DNA of 64,000 bases. It comes from an uncultured Candidatus Melainabacteria bacterium. Its GTDB lineage: Bacteria; Cyanobacteriota; Vampirovibrionia; Gastranaerophilales; Gastranaerophilaceae. Below, piece after piece: positions 54,098 to 62,665 of this stretch (positions are counted from its first letter, which is position 1; every line of letters starts with the position of its first letter). The position numbers were made by a program, and so were the translations under genes. The notes beneath the pieces are model-generated. The model had not been told where the DNA came from. It worked only from the letters and a program-made list of their open reading frames with translations, and did no database searches. The stretch lies in contig CAKUUC010000003.1 of assembly GCA_934692625.1 (NCBI GenBank), positions 62,001-126,000 of the forward strand, read 5' to 3'.

Positions 54098-56203
54098 CTA
54101 ATCAGATAATGAAATAGTTTGTTTTAAATTATTCAAGAATTCTTTTCGATACAAAAATCCCAAATGCGCACCGTTATCAAACAAGGTCAACTTATCTTTT
54201 GAATAACTTTTCAATTTCTTTATTTGAGCAGGACTTGTCAAATAATCATTTACAGAGTGATAAATTTTATAATTATCACTATTTTCTAAAAAATACGAAA
54301 TTGAATATAAACTAGTATCATAAGCAATATCGTCTATATCTTCATTATCATGAATTATATATTTTTTCGTATAATCAATAAAATTCATATTATTAATATA
54401 GTAATAAGTATCCGAATTAACTTTAGATTTTGAGGAATTTTCAATAGTAAAAATCAAATCCGAAAGTTTTTGATGCATTAAAAATCCTGTAATTAACTTT
54501 GCTTCATTTTCATCAAACGGTAAATTATTTATTTCCGGTTCAAACTCACCTTTTACATCGTACAATTTCATAACTTTTGATGCAGTTTGAGCAACTTTTT
54601 GTTTAAATTCATCAGGAGATTTATTCCAATCTTCTGAATTTTTGTCAATTTGTTTTATCGCATATAACAGTTCAACCGGTGGACAAATTGCAATAAATTT
54701 TGTATCGCCCAATGTATTGTTACGATATTCTGCCGCTCCGACAAACAGAGTTGACAACGCACCAAGTGAAGTTCCCAGAACGACTTTGTTTGGGAATTCA
54801 TAATTGTATTTTTTTGATAATTCGTCAATAATTTTTGAAGTTACTGTTCTTATTTTCTGCGCATCTACAGAAGGAACCCCAGGGGCATACCCGTCCGGCA
54901 TACTTTTTACAAATTCCCATTGAAAATGACTTCCCTGAATAATCACACTATACCCAGCATCGTAAAATAGTTTTGCCCAAAATACGGAATGTGTAGAATT
55001 TATACCTTCACCAATAGATGGATAAATTATTGCAAGTGGAGAATTTGAGGTGTGTTTTTGCAAAATATAGTGGTATGAATATGGTTGCTTTCCATCAGTA
55101 ACCGTAACTTTTGAAGTTTTTATTTGATTTGCAAAACTTCTATTCCAAATTGATAAACAATTCCACATAGATTTTGAAACCTCAGGATTTTCAAATAAAG
55201 CGGTTCGCATTGAATCTATCACCGGACTTTGAGGTTTATAACCGGTTAATGTAATATCCGGAACAAGTTTGAAATTTTCAGCACTGTAACTTTTTATACT
55301 CTCATCTTTTACCGCTCCACCATATAGCAAATCCGGAGTAACAATTTCTGATGACACCTCAATTTTTACAATATCATTAGCCGATTGCTTTTTAACCGCC
55401 AAACTCTTTTCATCTACTTTAGGCGCTTCAACTGATTTTTCTTTATCATCTATATATGGTACAAAAAGATGCTCACGAACATCAATTCTATCCAAATTCG
55501 CACATCTGACGTAATTTTCAATACCAAATATCATTTTCGCAATCTCGTAAGGATCTGCAAAAGTCGACTCAACAAGTTTTATTGCATTTTGATAATAAGA
55601 TGTTCTGTTAACAGTCAAACATGCTTTTACCATTGCTAAAATAGGTGTTGCGACATAAGAACAAGGATTCAATGCAGTATCAAGAATTTTACCCAATAAG
55701 CCTCGAGGTGTTGTAAACGACAATACAGGAAAAACAAAAAATCTGCCAGATTTCATCTTACAACCGGCGAGTGCCTGCTCCATATTTTCGTTAGATTGTT
55801 CAATATTGAATAACTTCTTAGCAGGGTCAAACATACCGCCAACACCAAGAATTGTATTGGTAAAAAACCTTATAGTTTCGTTTTTAGAGGTTTCAAAATC
55901 ACGTTGAATAAGACTGCTTACAAGTCTTATCGGATATTCAACATTGTTTGTCACAGATTTAATTCTATCCATTCCATACTGAGGCATTATTGACGCCCAA
56001 AGAATATGAATCGGACGAATTGCATATTTATTCAACTTCAAATTAAAATTAAAAACTTTCCGATTGAAATTTTCCCAATTATCATTTCCGAGAAACTCAA
56101 AAGAATAATTCGGATATTTTGTTTCTTGAGCATAAATTACAAGCCCAAAATTATTAAAAAACAGCAAAAACAAAAGACAAAATGCAACAAACTTTTTCCT
56201 CAA
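54098..56203 (-). CDS. MlaA-like / alpha-beta hydrolase fusion, 701 aa
   Basis: A signal peptide (about 1-25, LLFLLFFNNFGLVIYAQE) is followed by a MlaA (VacJ) domain (about 40-240): NFNRKVFNFNLKLN, RFFTNTILGVGGMFDPAKK. MlaA alone sits in the outer membrane and removes mislocalised phospholipids. After a 110-residue linker an alpha/beta-hydrolase domain (about 350-695) carries the nucleophile elbow GTSLG (Ser479). No lipobox Cys is obvious. The TTG start at 56203 has AAGGAG seven bases upstream; an ATG is absent nearby. A fused lipase-like module suggests phospholipid breakdown at the outer membrane. Confidence 0.85.
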   Translation of the reverse strand: MRKKFVAFCLLFLLFFNNFGLVIYAQETKYPNYSFEFLGNDNWENFNRKVFNFNLKLNKYAIRPIHILWASIMPQYGMDRIKSVTNNVEYPIRLVSSLIQRDFETSKNETIRFFTNTILGVGGMFDPAKKLFNIEQSNENMEQALAGCKMKSGRFFVFPVLSFTTPRGLLGKILDTALNPCSYVATPILAMVKACLTVNRTSYYQNAIKLVESTFADPYEIAKMIFGIENYVRCANLDRIDVREHLFVPYIDDKEKSVEAPKVDEKSLAVKKQSANDIVKIEVSSEIVTPDLLYGGAVKDESIKSYSAENFKLVPDITLTGYKPQSPVIDSMRTALFENPEVSKSMWNCLSIWNRSFANQIKTSKVTVTDGKQPYSYHYILQKHTSNSPLAIIYPSIGEGINSTHSVFWAKLFYDAGYSVIIQGSHFQWEFVKSMPDGYAPGVPSVDAQKIRTVTSKIIDELSKKYNYEFPNKVVLGTSLGALSTLFVGAAEYRNNTLGDTKFIAICPPVELLYAIKQIDKNSEDWNKSPDEFKQKVAQTASKVMKLYDVKGEFEPEINNLPFDENEAKLITGFLMHQKLSDLIFTIENSSKSKVNSDTYYYINNMNFIDYTKKYIIHDNEDIDDIAYDTSLYSISYFLENSDNYKIYHSVNDYLTSPAQIKKLKSYSKDKLTLFDNGAHLGFLYRKEFLNNLKQTISLSD

Positions 56204-56320
56204 AATATCTCTCCTTATTTATCAATAATTAAATTATATTTTGTAGAAAAATATACACATTAGACACAAAGAGTAACCGTAGGAGAAGATACGAAAAGGT
56301 TAAATGTGCAAGACGAAAAA

Positions 56321-56358
56321 AGACCGGTGGGAAAAGCATAAGCGATTCCCACCGGTCT
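56321..56358. terminator. Intrinsic terminator, also REP-like hairpin
   Basis: AGACCGGTGGGAA (56321-56333) and TTCCCACCGGTCT (56346-56358) form a 13-bp stem; on the minus strand a TTTTTT run follows. Its GGTGGGAA...TTTCCCACC stem matches the two hairpins flanking the transposase remnant at 57.7 kb. Confidence 0.85.
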
Positions 56359-56368
56359 AATACTAAAT

Positions 56369-57439
56369 TTATTTTGCCATTGATTGAATTGCTGATAACA
56401 AAACATCATAATCAAGATATTTATAAAAATTGCCTTCCATAGTATCTTGTATACATTCAGAAACAGTTGTCAATTTGCCGAATACATTCTTATCAATTTT
56501 TTCAGGGCTTTCCATTAATTTTATCATATCTTTTTGAAGAGGTGTATATTTATTATTTGGTGACAATACTGTAATAACTATTGAAGTATCAGCACGTTCA
56601 GGATCAGGCATTACAAATCTTACAAGTTTTCTGTCAGGGTTTTCAAGATTATTGCCTATACTCCTTAGTTCTGACATACTACCATGACCCGCATCGCCAG
56701 AAAAAGCATGGGATATAGAAGCATTAATATCTTTCTTATCAGGAACTGGTGTTAATGAATCAGTGAAGTATCGTCCTTCTTGCCCTATTACTGCATCTTT
56801 ATACCCACCACAGTTTCTATAAACTCCGATTACAGGGGATTCTTGGGACAAATCATAAGTATGTGGTTTGATTTTAGAATCCAGTCCAAAAGTGTTTTCT
56901 ATTGTTTCTTCAACAGTTGCACCTTTTGTCACTGCAGGACGAGTGTTTGGTAATTTATCCAAATGTTGTTTGAATAATTCACCGGCTTTTAAAACATCTT
57001 TTTGTTCATAAGCCTGACGAACATCATCAGGAAGCGTTTTCATACCTTTAGGCAAGCTATAGCCTCTATAATACACTCGAACAGCCTCCGCATGGTCAAG
57101 AGTGGTGTTCAGTTGGTTCAAAGCCTCTAATTTTTCTTTTTTAGGTAATTGTGAAATTTCTTCTAATTTTTTACCTATTTGAGGGGTTTCAAAATCATAA
57201 CGAGCGGAATATTTTCTGCATTGTTCTGCCAAAGATTCAATTTGCTTACCTATATTGCCACCTTTTCTGCCTTTGGTTACGATATAAACACCTACAGCAG
57301 CAAGCGCTGTTAAACTTGCACCAAGAGCAACCTTTGCACCTGTGACAATTGAAGATTTTTCTTTTGGCTTCGCTTCAGTTTGTTTGGGTTGAATTGTAGT
57401 TTGCGAAATTAGCGGACCATTGGGTTGAATTGTAGTCAT
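56369..57439 (-). CDS. Membrane-anchored lineage-specific hypothetical, 356 aa
   Basis: The N-terminus is low-complexity (TTIQPNGP repeated as TTIQPKQTE), then one membrane helix (about 34-56, VALGASLTALAAVGVYIVT), then a soluble domain of 300 residues starting with charged helices. The C-terminal domain (about 190-355) has YRNCGGYKDAVIG and HAFSGDAGHGSMSELRSIG. Not recognised. AGGAGG precedes the ATG at 57439. A terminator follows. Confidence 0.7.
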   Translation of the reverse strand: MTTIQPNGPLISQTTIQPKQTEAKPKEKSSIVTGAKVALGASLTALAAVGVYIVTKGRKGGNIGKQIESLAEQCRKYSARYDFETPQIGKKLEEISQLPKKEKLEALNQLNTTLDHAEAVRVYYRGYSLPKGMKTLPDDVRQAYEQKDVLKAGELFKQHLDKLPNTRPAVTKGATVEETIENTFGLDSKIKPHTYDLSQESPVIGVYRNCGGYKDAVIGQEGRYFTDSLTPVPDKKDINASISHAFSGDAGHGSMSELRSIGNNLENPDRKLVRFVMPDPERADTSIVITVLSPNNKYTPLQKDMIKLMESPEKIDKNVFGKLTTVSECIQDTMEGNFYKYLDYDVLLSAIQSMAK

Positions 57440-57510
57440 AAATTACCTCCTGAATTATTATATTATTAATAAAACCCGTATTTCCGAGAATTTGCCCCGC
57501 CCCGCCACAC

Positions 57511-57529
57511 CATACCATACCATACCATA
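57511..57529. repeat. CATAC pentanucleotide tandem repeat
   Basis: CATAC in 3.8 copies, reading TATGG on the minus strand. It lies between TATAAT (57535-57540, minus) and the start of the 356-aa gene, so it would be in the first transcribed bases. Confidence 0.7.
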
Positions 57530-57629
57530 AGGGTATTATAGCAAGGGTTTCCGCCATTTTAAATTCAACTTTACATTTCGTAATGATTAATATTTTATTG
57601 GAACTTTGAGAACTAAATAATGTTGAAGA

Positions 57630-57655
57630 GTGGGAAATGCGCAAGCCTTTCCCAC
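57630..57655. repeat. REP-like hairpin, copy 1
   Basis: GTGGGAAA (57630-57637) and TTTCCCAC (57648-57655) flank a ten-base interior. The stem GTGGGAA/TTCCCAC is shared with 56321-56358 and 57998-58027. Confidence 0.7.
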
Positions 57656-57696
57656 CTTCATAATCTAATTAATAAAAAGATGATTATAATAAATTT

Positions 57697-57987
57697 ATGT
57701 CAAATTACAAACGAATTTATCTACAAGGATATAACTACGTATTTTTTACAATTGTTACTAATAATCGAGAAAATATTTTAATTGAAAATATTGATTTATT
57801 ACGTGAATCCTTCAAAAATGCACTTGAAAATTTTGCATTCAATATAATTGCAATTTGTGTTATGCGAAATCATTTACATATGATTTTAAAATTAAAAAAC
57901 ATAAAAGAATATCCTAAGATCATTTATTCTATAAAATTCTATTTTTCGCATAGATTAAATAAACAATATATAATATTTATAAGGTGA
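57697..57987 (+). pseudogene. Truncated REP-associated tyrosine transposase (RAYT, IS200/IS605-like Y1 fold)
   Basis: The 96-aa reading frame has the core of the Y1 transposase fold: YNYVFFTIVTNN, then the metal-binding HuH motif as HLHMI (RNHLHMILKL). The C-terminal part with the catalytic tyrosine that follows in RAYTs (about 60 residues) is missing; the frame ends at FSHRLNKQYI and runs into a REP-like hairpin. RAYTs mobilise REP sequences. REP-like hairpins on both sides support this. Confidence 0.75.
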
Positions 57988-58370
57988 AAACTTGTGAAGG
58001 TGGGAAGCGCCACCGGCTTTTCCAACCCTATCGGCTATAAATTAATTGACAAATTTTATATTTTAAGTATTATTGTAAAGTAACACATGGTTTGATTATT
58101 TCCGCCCCATCAAACTCGCACACAAAGCCAATTACCCGAAAAAATCGCATCATCTGTCAAAATCAAACCACTCAAAAAAGTACACAAATACCAAAATAGA
58201 ATGTTTTTGGAATGTTTTTTATTGCATTAAAAAAGAGGGTATCTGAAACTCTCTTAAAATGGCGGGAACAACGAACGGATTTACGTACGGACGACACGAA
58301 GTTAGTCCGGTATAAACAATCTCATATTTTAATATTTAATTAGCATTATGATGAGATTTTTATTGTAAGA
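57988..58370. other. Gene-free spacer
   Basis: Contains the second REP-like hairpin and, at 58233-58255, an imperfect hairpin (AAGAGGGT / ACTCTCTT). CGGAC and GTCCG near 58294 and 58309 form another small stem. I see no gene or tRNA. Confidence 0.5.
57998..58027. repeat. REP-like hairpin, copy 2 (degenerate)
   Basis: GGTGGGAA (57999-58006) and TTTTCCAACC share the same stem pattern with one mismatch. With the copy at 57630-57655 it brackets the transposase remnant. Confidence 0.55.
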
Positions 58371-59397
58371 CTTGACTTCTTGCAAAGATATAAAGCTCCA
58401 ATTATTATTGATAAAATTCAATATGCACCAAATTTGCTTTCATATATAAAAATTGCGGTTGATAATAGTAATGAGAAAGGGCAATATTGGCTTACAGGCT
58501 CACAACAATTTCATATGATGAAAAATGTTACCGAATCTTTAGCGGGTAGAGTTGCGGTATTAGATTTAAAAGGTTTTTCATTGAAAGAAATTTTAAGCGA
58601 GGAGCAAATCCCATTTATTCCGACAAAAGATTTCATTGAGCAAATGAGAAAAAGCTCTACGCAACAATATTTAACAAGCATTTATGAGCTTATTTGGAAA
58701 GGCTCTTATCCTAATATAAATGTTAATAATTCCAATTGGGAAACTTTTTATAGCTCATATCTGCAAACATATATTGAAAGAGATATTAAAGATTTAAATG
58801 CTGTAAAAAATGAGATGGATTTTTTGAAATTCTTAAGAATTTTAGCCTCAAGAACTGGACAAATGCTTAATTATACAGACATAGCAAATGAAGTTGGTAT
58901 AGCGGTAAATACTATAAAATCTTGGGTTTCAATTTTAATTTCATCCAATATTGTTTATCTTTTACAACCTTATTTTTCTAATTTAAACAAGAGAATTGTA
59001 AAAACTCCTAAAATTTACTTTTTAGACACTGGATTATGCTCTTATTTAACCAATTGGGAAACTCCAAGAACATTAGAAAGCGGGGCTATGAGCGGTGCTA
59101 TGTTTGAAAACTTTGTTGTGTCAGAAATCATAAAAAGCTATGTACATAATGCTAAAACTCTAAATATATACTACTATCGAGATAAAGACAAAAAAGAAAT
59201 TGATGTAATAATAGAAAAAAAATGATATATTATATCCAGTTGAAATTAAAAAATCTGCAAATCCGGATAAAAGTATGCTTAAATATTTTTCTGTTATTCC
59301 TGAAGAAAAAAGAGGAGAAGGTGCTGTAATTTGTCTTTGTAATGAAGATTTTCCAATAACAGAAAATGTAAACGCAATACCTATTAGTTATGTATAA
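58371..59397 (+). pseudogene. Broken COG1373-like ATPase (AAA_14 / DUF4143)
   Basis: The main frame (58380-59225) begins at the Walker B region (APIIIDKIQYAPNLLSYIK); the P-loop that should precede it is missing, and the usual Walker B Glu is Lys in DKIQ. The DUF4143 part is intact (YLQTYIERDIKDL, FLDTGLCSYLTNW, IDVIIEKK). A frameshift near 59223 breaks the reading frame and the natural C-terminus (PVEIKKSANPDKSM...NAIPISYV) continues in another frame to 59397. So it lacks its start and has a frameshift. Confidence 0.8.
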
Positions 59398-59530
59398 AAG
59401 ACAATATTTGAATGTTATGTTGCCTTTTTGTGGTAAATATAAAATTTAGTTATCCGGAAATATCAGAGAACTTAGCAAGTAGTTAAGTTAAATAATTTAT
59501 GCTATCATTCATATAATTTCGGGAGGCAAT

Positions 59531-59977
59531 ATGAACAATCTAAAACTACAAGGCATTAATATTGATGGCACAGAAAAAGAATATTCATTAAATGATTTTA
59601 AAGGGCAAAAAGTTATTTTATACTTTTACCCAAAAGATAATACTTCTGGTTGCACTCAAGAAGTGTGCGATTTTAGAGATAACATAAATAGATTAACAAG
59701 TTTCGCAACTGTAATTGGCGTTAGTCCAGATAGCATTAAAAGCCACTTAAAATTTAAAGAAAAACAAAGTCTTAATTTCATTTTGCTTTCAGACCCTGAG
59801 CACAAACTAGCTGAAGTGTTTAACGTTTGGGTTGAAAAATCTATGTATGGCAGAAAATATATGGGCATTGGGCGTTCAACTTTTGTACTGGACGAAAACT
59901 TAAATATTATTAAAGAATGGCGCAAAGTTAAAGTCAAAGGCCACGTTGATGAAGTTATTGAATATTTGAATGCATAA
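59531..59977 (+). CDS. bcp: Thioredoxin-dependent peroxiredoxin (BCP/PrxQ type)
   Basis: 148-aa peroxiredoxin; YPKDNTSGCTQEVCDFRD supplies the peroxidatic Cys and a resolving Cys five residues later, the atypical 2-Cys pattern. It removes H2O2 and alkyl peroxides in the cytosol. GGGAGG precedes the ATG. A terminator hairpin follows at about 59981-60012. Confidence 0.95.
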   Translation: MNNLKLQGINIDGTEKEYSLNDFKGQKVILYFYPKDNTSGCTQEVCDFRDNINRLTSFATVIGVSPDSIKSHLKFKEKQSLNFILLSDPEHKLAEVFNVWVEKSMYGRKYMGIGRSTFVLDENLNIIKEWRKVKVKGHVDEVIEYLNA

Positions 59978-59980
59978 TTA

Positions 59981-60017
59981 AAACACCTTTTAAATATCTT
60001 TTAAAGGCGTTTTTTTC
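59981..60017 (+). terminator. Intrinsic terminator after bcp
   Basis: AAACACCTTTTAA and TTTTAAAGGCGTTT pair with one mismatch around a short loop, followed by a run of T. Confidence 0.7.
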
Positions 60018-60085
60018 GTTCATTTACCCTTCCGCTTTACTTTCTCTTGCTTTTGAGTGATGTATGTTGCTCGAAAGGTTTGTAG

Positions 60086-60623
60086 ATGAATGCTGTTGAC
60101 CCAATAAAAAGCCTTGACGATATTAGAAAAATGAAAGAATTCTTGGCGAAAAGCCGAGGAACGCATTGCTCTTCAGCTTTGGGATAAATAGCGGACTAAG
60201 AATTTCTGATATACTTGCACTTAATGTCGGGGATGTTAGGGTAAAGAGTATATTGAAATTAGAGAACTGAAGACCGGCAAACGAAAAGTATTTTCGATTA
60301 ATGATAAGTTGAAGCAGTAGATTGAAGAATTTACTAAGGGAATGCCGGAGGAACAACCATTATTTTATACACAGAAGTGACGACGAATGGAGAGGAGTCG
60401 GGCGTATAAGATTTTAAACAAAGCGGCAAGGGCTGTGGGGATAACAAGATGGATAGGCACACATACGCTGAGGAAAACATTTGAATACCATTGCTACCAA
60501 AAGTATGATGATGTCGTGCTACTGCAAAAGATTTTTAATCATTCCTCACCCCAAATCACCCTCCGCTACATCGGCATCAAACAAGAAGACATCGACGCTG
60601 TCTATAGAGAGTTTTATTTATAA
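60086..60623 (+). pseudogene. Decayed tyrosine recombinase (phage integrase family)
   Basis: In successive frames the sequence reads MNAVDPIKSLDDIRKMKEF, then NSGLRISDILALNVGDVR (first catalytic Arg), then SRAYKILNKAARAVGI, GTHTLRKTFEYH (His/Arg pair) and LLQKIFNHSSPQITLRYIGI (His, then Tyr). It has at least three frameshifts or stops (for example after GTHCS, after the EIREL part and at 60378). It resembles short XerC/D-like recombinases of mobile islands. It lies beside the defence genes and marks a former integration site. Confidence 0.8.
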
Positions 60624-61640
60624 CTTTTCAATTGCGGCATTAAAATCTTTTAATGAGTCTTTACAACAATAACGATAGTCTATATCATAACCTTTAAAAA
60701 TGTCTTCATATCGAGCTTTTGCATAATAATTAGAGCTTGTATCATTGAAAGACTCTGCATTAACAACGTATATTTTTGGATTGTGTCTGTTTAATTTAAG
60801 TGCCGATTGAAATAAAAATTTTACTGCTAAATCTGTTTCTGGAAAAGAAAAACCATATATAAAAATTTTCTTTGCATTTTTCAAAGATTCGAATGCTACA
60901 TTCCAGCATTTTTTTAATGTTAAATTTTCATACAATTTTGTTTTATCAAGTATTGGAGGAATTATAAATGGAGATAATAAAGATTCACTATATTCATCGT
61001 TATATTGCACAACACTTGAAGCTTTAAAATCAGTCAATTCCCAATTAATGGAACCATGCAACTTTATTATATTTGGCATATTTTTAGGATGGATTTTCCC
61101 TGCAGGTCTAGTATCTAAAATATCAAGTTTAATATATTCGTTTAAAGATGTTTTATAAGGATTGCTTATCGGATACTGATAAAAGTTTACAAAACCTCCT
61201 TGTACAACAGCCTTGTTTCCTGCTTGGTAAGAACGATAGATTAAATTTTCTAGCAATAAGTCGTAATTAAGTGTTATACAGGGACAAGCGCGTTCCTGTA
61301 TATAACGAATTATTTGGCTGCAAGGCACAAGAAAATTTTGAAATTTACAAGGCATTTTATGAAATTTATCCGCTATTTTCTTGGTTATATCTTTATAAAG
61401 AGCTTCATCCATTGAAACTTGTACATCAGTTTTGTATGGTAAATTACTTGATAAATAAGTTAATAATACTTCAATATTACTTTTATAATCATCAGGAATT
61501 GTATTGAAGTGTATTGCTAAAGAATCATCACTCATCGAATAATTTGTTGCAATATCTTCAGATAAATCATTCAAATCTGGATAAAAATCACAGATTGCTT
61601 TTGAAAATCCTGCTCCTAAGAAAAATACGCTTTCATTCAT
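60618..61640 (-). CDS. SIR2-like protein, putative NADase effector
   Basis: 340 aa. SIR2 fold motifs: FLGAGFSKA (8-15), TLNYD (123-127, catalytic-type Asn), KLHGS (193-197) and YGFSFPETD (262-270). This is the non-sirtuin SIR2 class used in antiphage systems, where it consumes NAD+ to stop phage replication. No zinc-ribbon cysteines of deacetylase sirtuins. The start overlaps the previous gene's stop through TAATG, so all three genes of the cluster are translationally coupled. It is last in the cluster, and convergent with the recombinase remnant. Confidence 0.85.
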   Translation of the reverse strand: MNESVFFLGAGFSKAICDFYPDLNDLSEDIATNYSMSDDSLAIHFNTIPDDYKSNIEVLLTYLSSNLPYKTDVQVSMDEALYKDITKKIADKFHKMPCKFQNFLVPCSQIIRYIQERACPCITLNYDLLLENLIYRSYQAGNKAVVQGGFVNFYQYPISNPYKTSLNEYIKLDILDTRPAGKIHPKNMPNIIKLHGSINWELTDFKASSVVQYNDEYSESLLSPFIIPPILDKTKLYENLTLKKCWNVAFESLKNAKKIFIYGFSFPETDLAVKFLFQSALKLNRHNPKIYVVNAESFNDTSSNYYAKARYEDIFKGYDIDYRYCCKDSLKDFNAAIEKL

Positions 61641-62665
61641 TAATTATCACCATTATTTCTTGTAAAGAGACTTCCCAATCTGCCTAATAGTGATAATTGA
61701 TTTGGTCTCTGATCGGCAATCAATCTTATATCTTGTGTAATAATGTTTTGATGTGGTTCTAAATTCAGTATGCTTAGTAATACTTCAACATATTTTTCTG
61801 ATGCATTTTCTTCTAAAATTAATTTTTTAGCTTTTATATCAATTTTTATTCTGTCTTCTTCGGGGAAAGAGTTATTTGCTTTTATTACTTTATCGAAATT
61901 ATTGAGTATTTTATCAATTTTATTTTGAGTAAATATATTTGCCAATTTCTTAATTGAACGTTCCCTATTAATATATGGAAAGACTTCTAAGTCTACTCCT
62001 TTTATTATCGCTTTCTCGCGAATTATTTCAATTGCAGATTTCGCTCTACTTATGTATTCTTCTTTGTATTTAAATATTGTTTCAAAATGTTTTTTCTGAA
62101 AGATAAGAATTTTACCTAAACTTTGAATATATATACAATCAAAATAGTTTGGAATGGAAATTAAATTTTCTCTAAAATTTTTAACTTCATATGAGTTTTG
62201 CATAGAAAAAATTTTTTTGCCTTTAAATAAGTTTAAAGGATTATAGCTTGTAAAGCCGATTGCACGATCGCCATCATTTATTGTATAAGAAGCAATAACC
62301 ATGTTTGTGTTTATATCATTAGATAAATTATCTGTTACTTTTTCAACATCTTCATTTTGTATTGCTTTTAAGAAAACATCTAAAAATGGGACCTCTTTTG
62401 CATCAATAGAACTTATACAATCAACTTCTGTTGTGTCAATATCAATTGAATATGGGCTAATCGTCTGATATCGATATTTTTCTATTACTGAATGTAATAT
62501 ATCGACTATTTCGGGTCTAATTTGTTCATTCAAAATCAACTTATAATTAGTTTTTATGATTTTAGTCTTGTTTTGATTACATCTGTCTAAATAATGTAAA
62601 TTTACAGAAGTATCATTTTGAATAAATTTTTCTAAAGTGGCAAAAGGCATAAATAGATTCCTCAT
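61640..62665 (-). CDS. KwaB-like protein (DUF4868)
   Basis: 341 aa. The segment FDCIYIQSLGKILIFQKKHF (175-194, continued by ETIF) fits DUF4868, the family of KwaB in the Kiwa antiphage system: a strand pair with 'IFxKKxFExIF'. The N-terminal half (EIVDILHSVIEKYRY...VASYTINDGDRAIGFTSYNP) also fits. In Kiwa, KwaB acts with the membrane protein KwaA. The start at 62665 overlaps the kwaA-like stop by four bases (ATGA). M6 at 62650 is an alternative. Assignment rests on pattern recognition and gene order, not a search. Confidence 0.7.
   Translation of the reverse strand: MRNLFMPFATLEKFIQNDTSVNLHYLDRCNQNKTKIIKTNYKLILNEQIRPEIVDILHSVIEKYRYQTISPYSIDIDTTEVDCISSIDAKEVPFLDVFLKAIQNEDVEKVTDNLSNDINTNMVIASYTINDGDRAIGFTSYNPLNLFKGKKIFSMQNSYEVKNFRENLISIPNYFDCIYIQSLGKILIFQKKHFETIFKYKEEYISRAKSAIEIIREKAIIKGVDLEVFPYINRERSIKKLANIFTQNKIDKILNNFDKVIKANNSFPEEDRIKIDIKAKKLILEENASEKYVEVLLSILNLEPHQNIITQDIRLIADQRPNQLSLLGRLGSLFTRNNGDN

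Noticed and set aside
57375..57644. Open frame over the pentanucleotide repeat on the minus strand
   Set aside because: It overlaps the start of the 356-aa gene out of frame and contains a low-complexity repeat; no ribosome site.
58262..58320. Sequence resembling a tRNA 3' end (minus strand ending in CCCGCCA)
   Set aside because: No T-loop or anticodon arm can be folded in the preceding bases.
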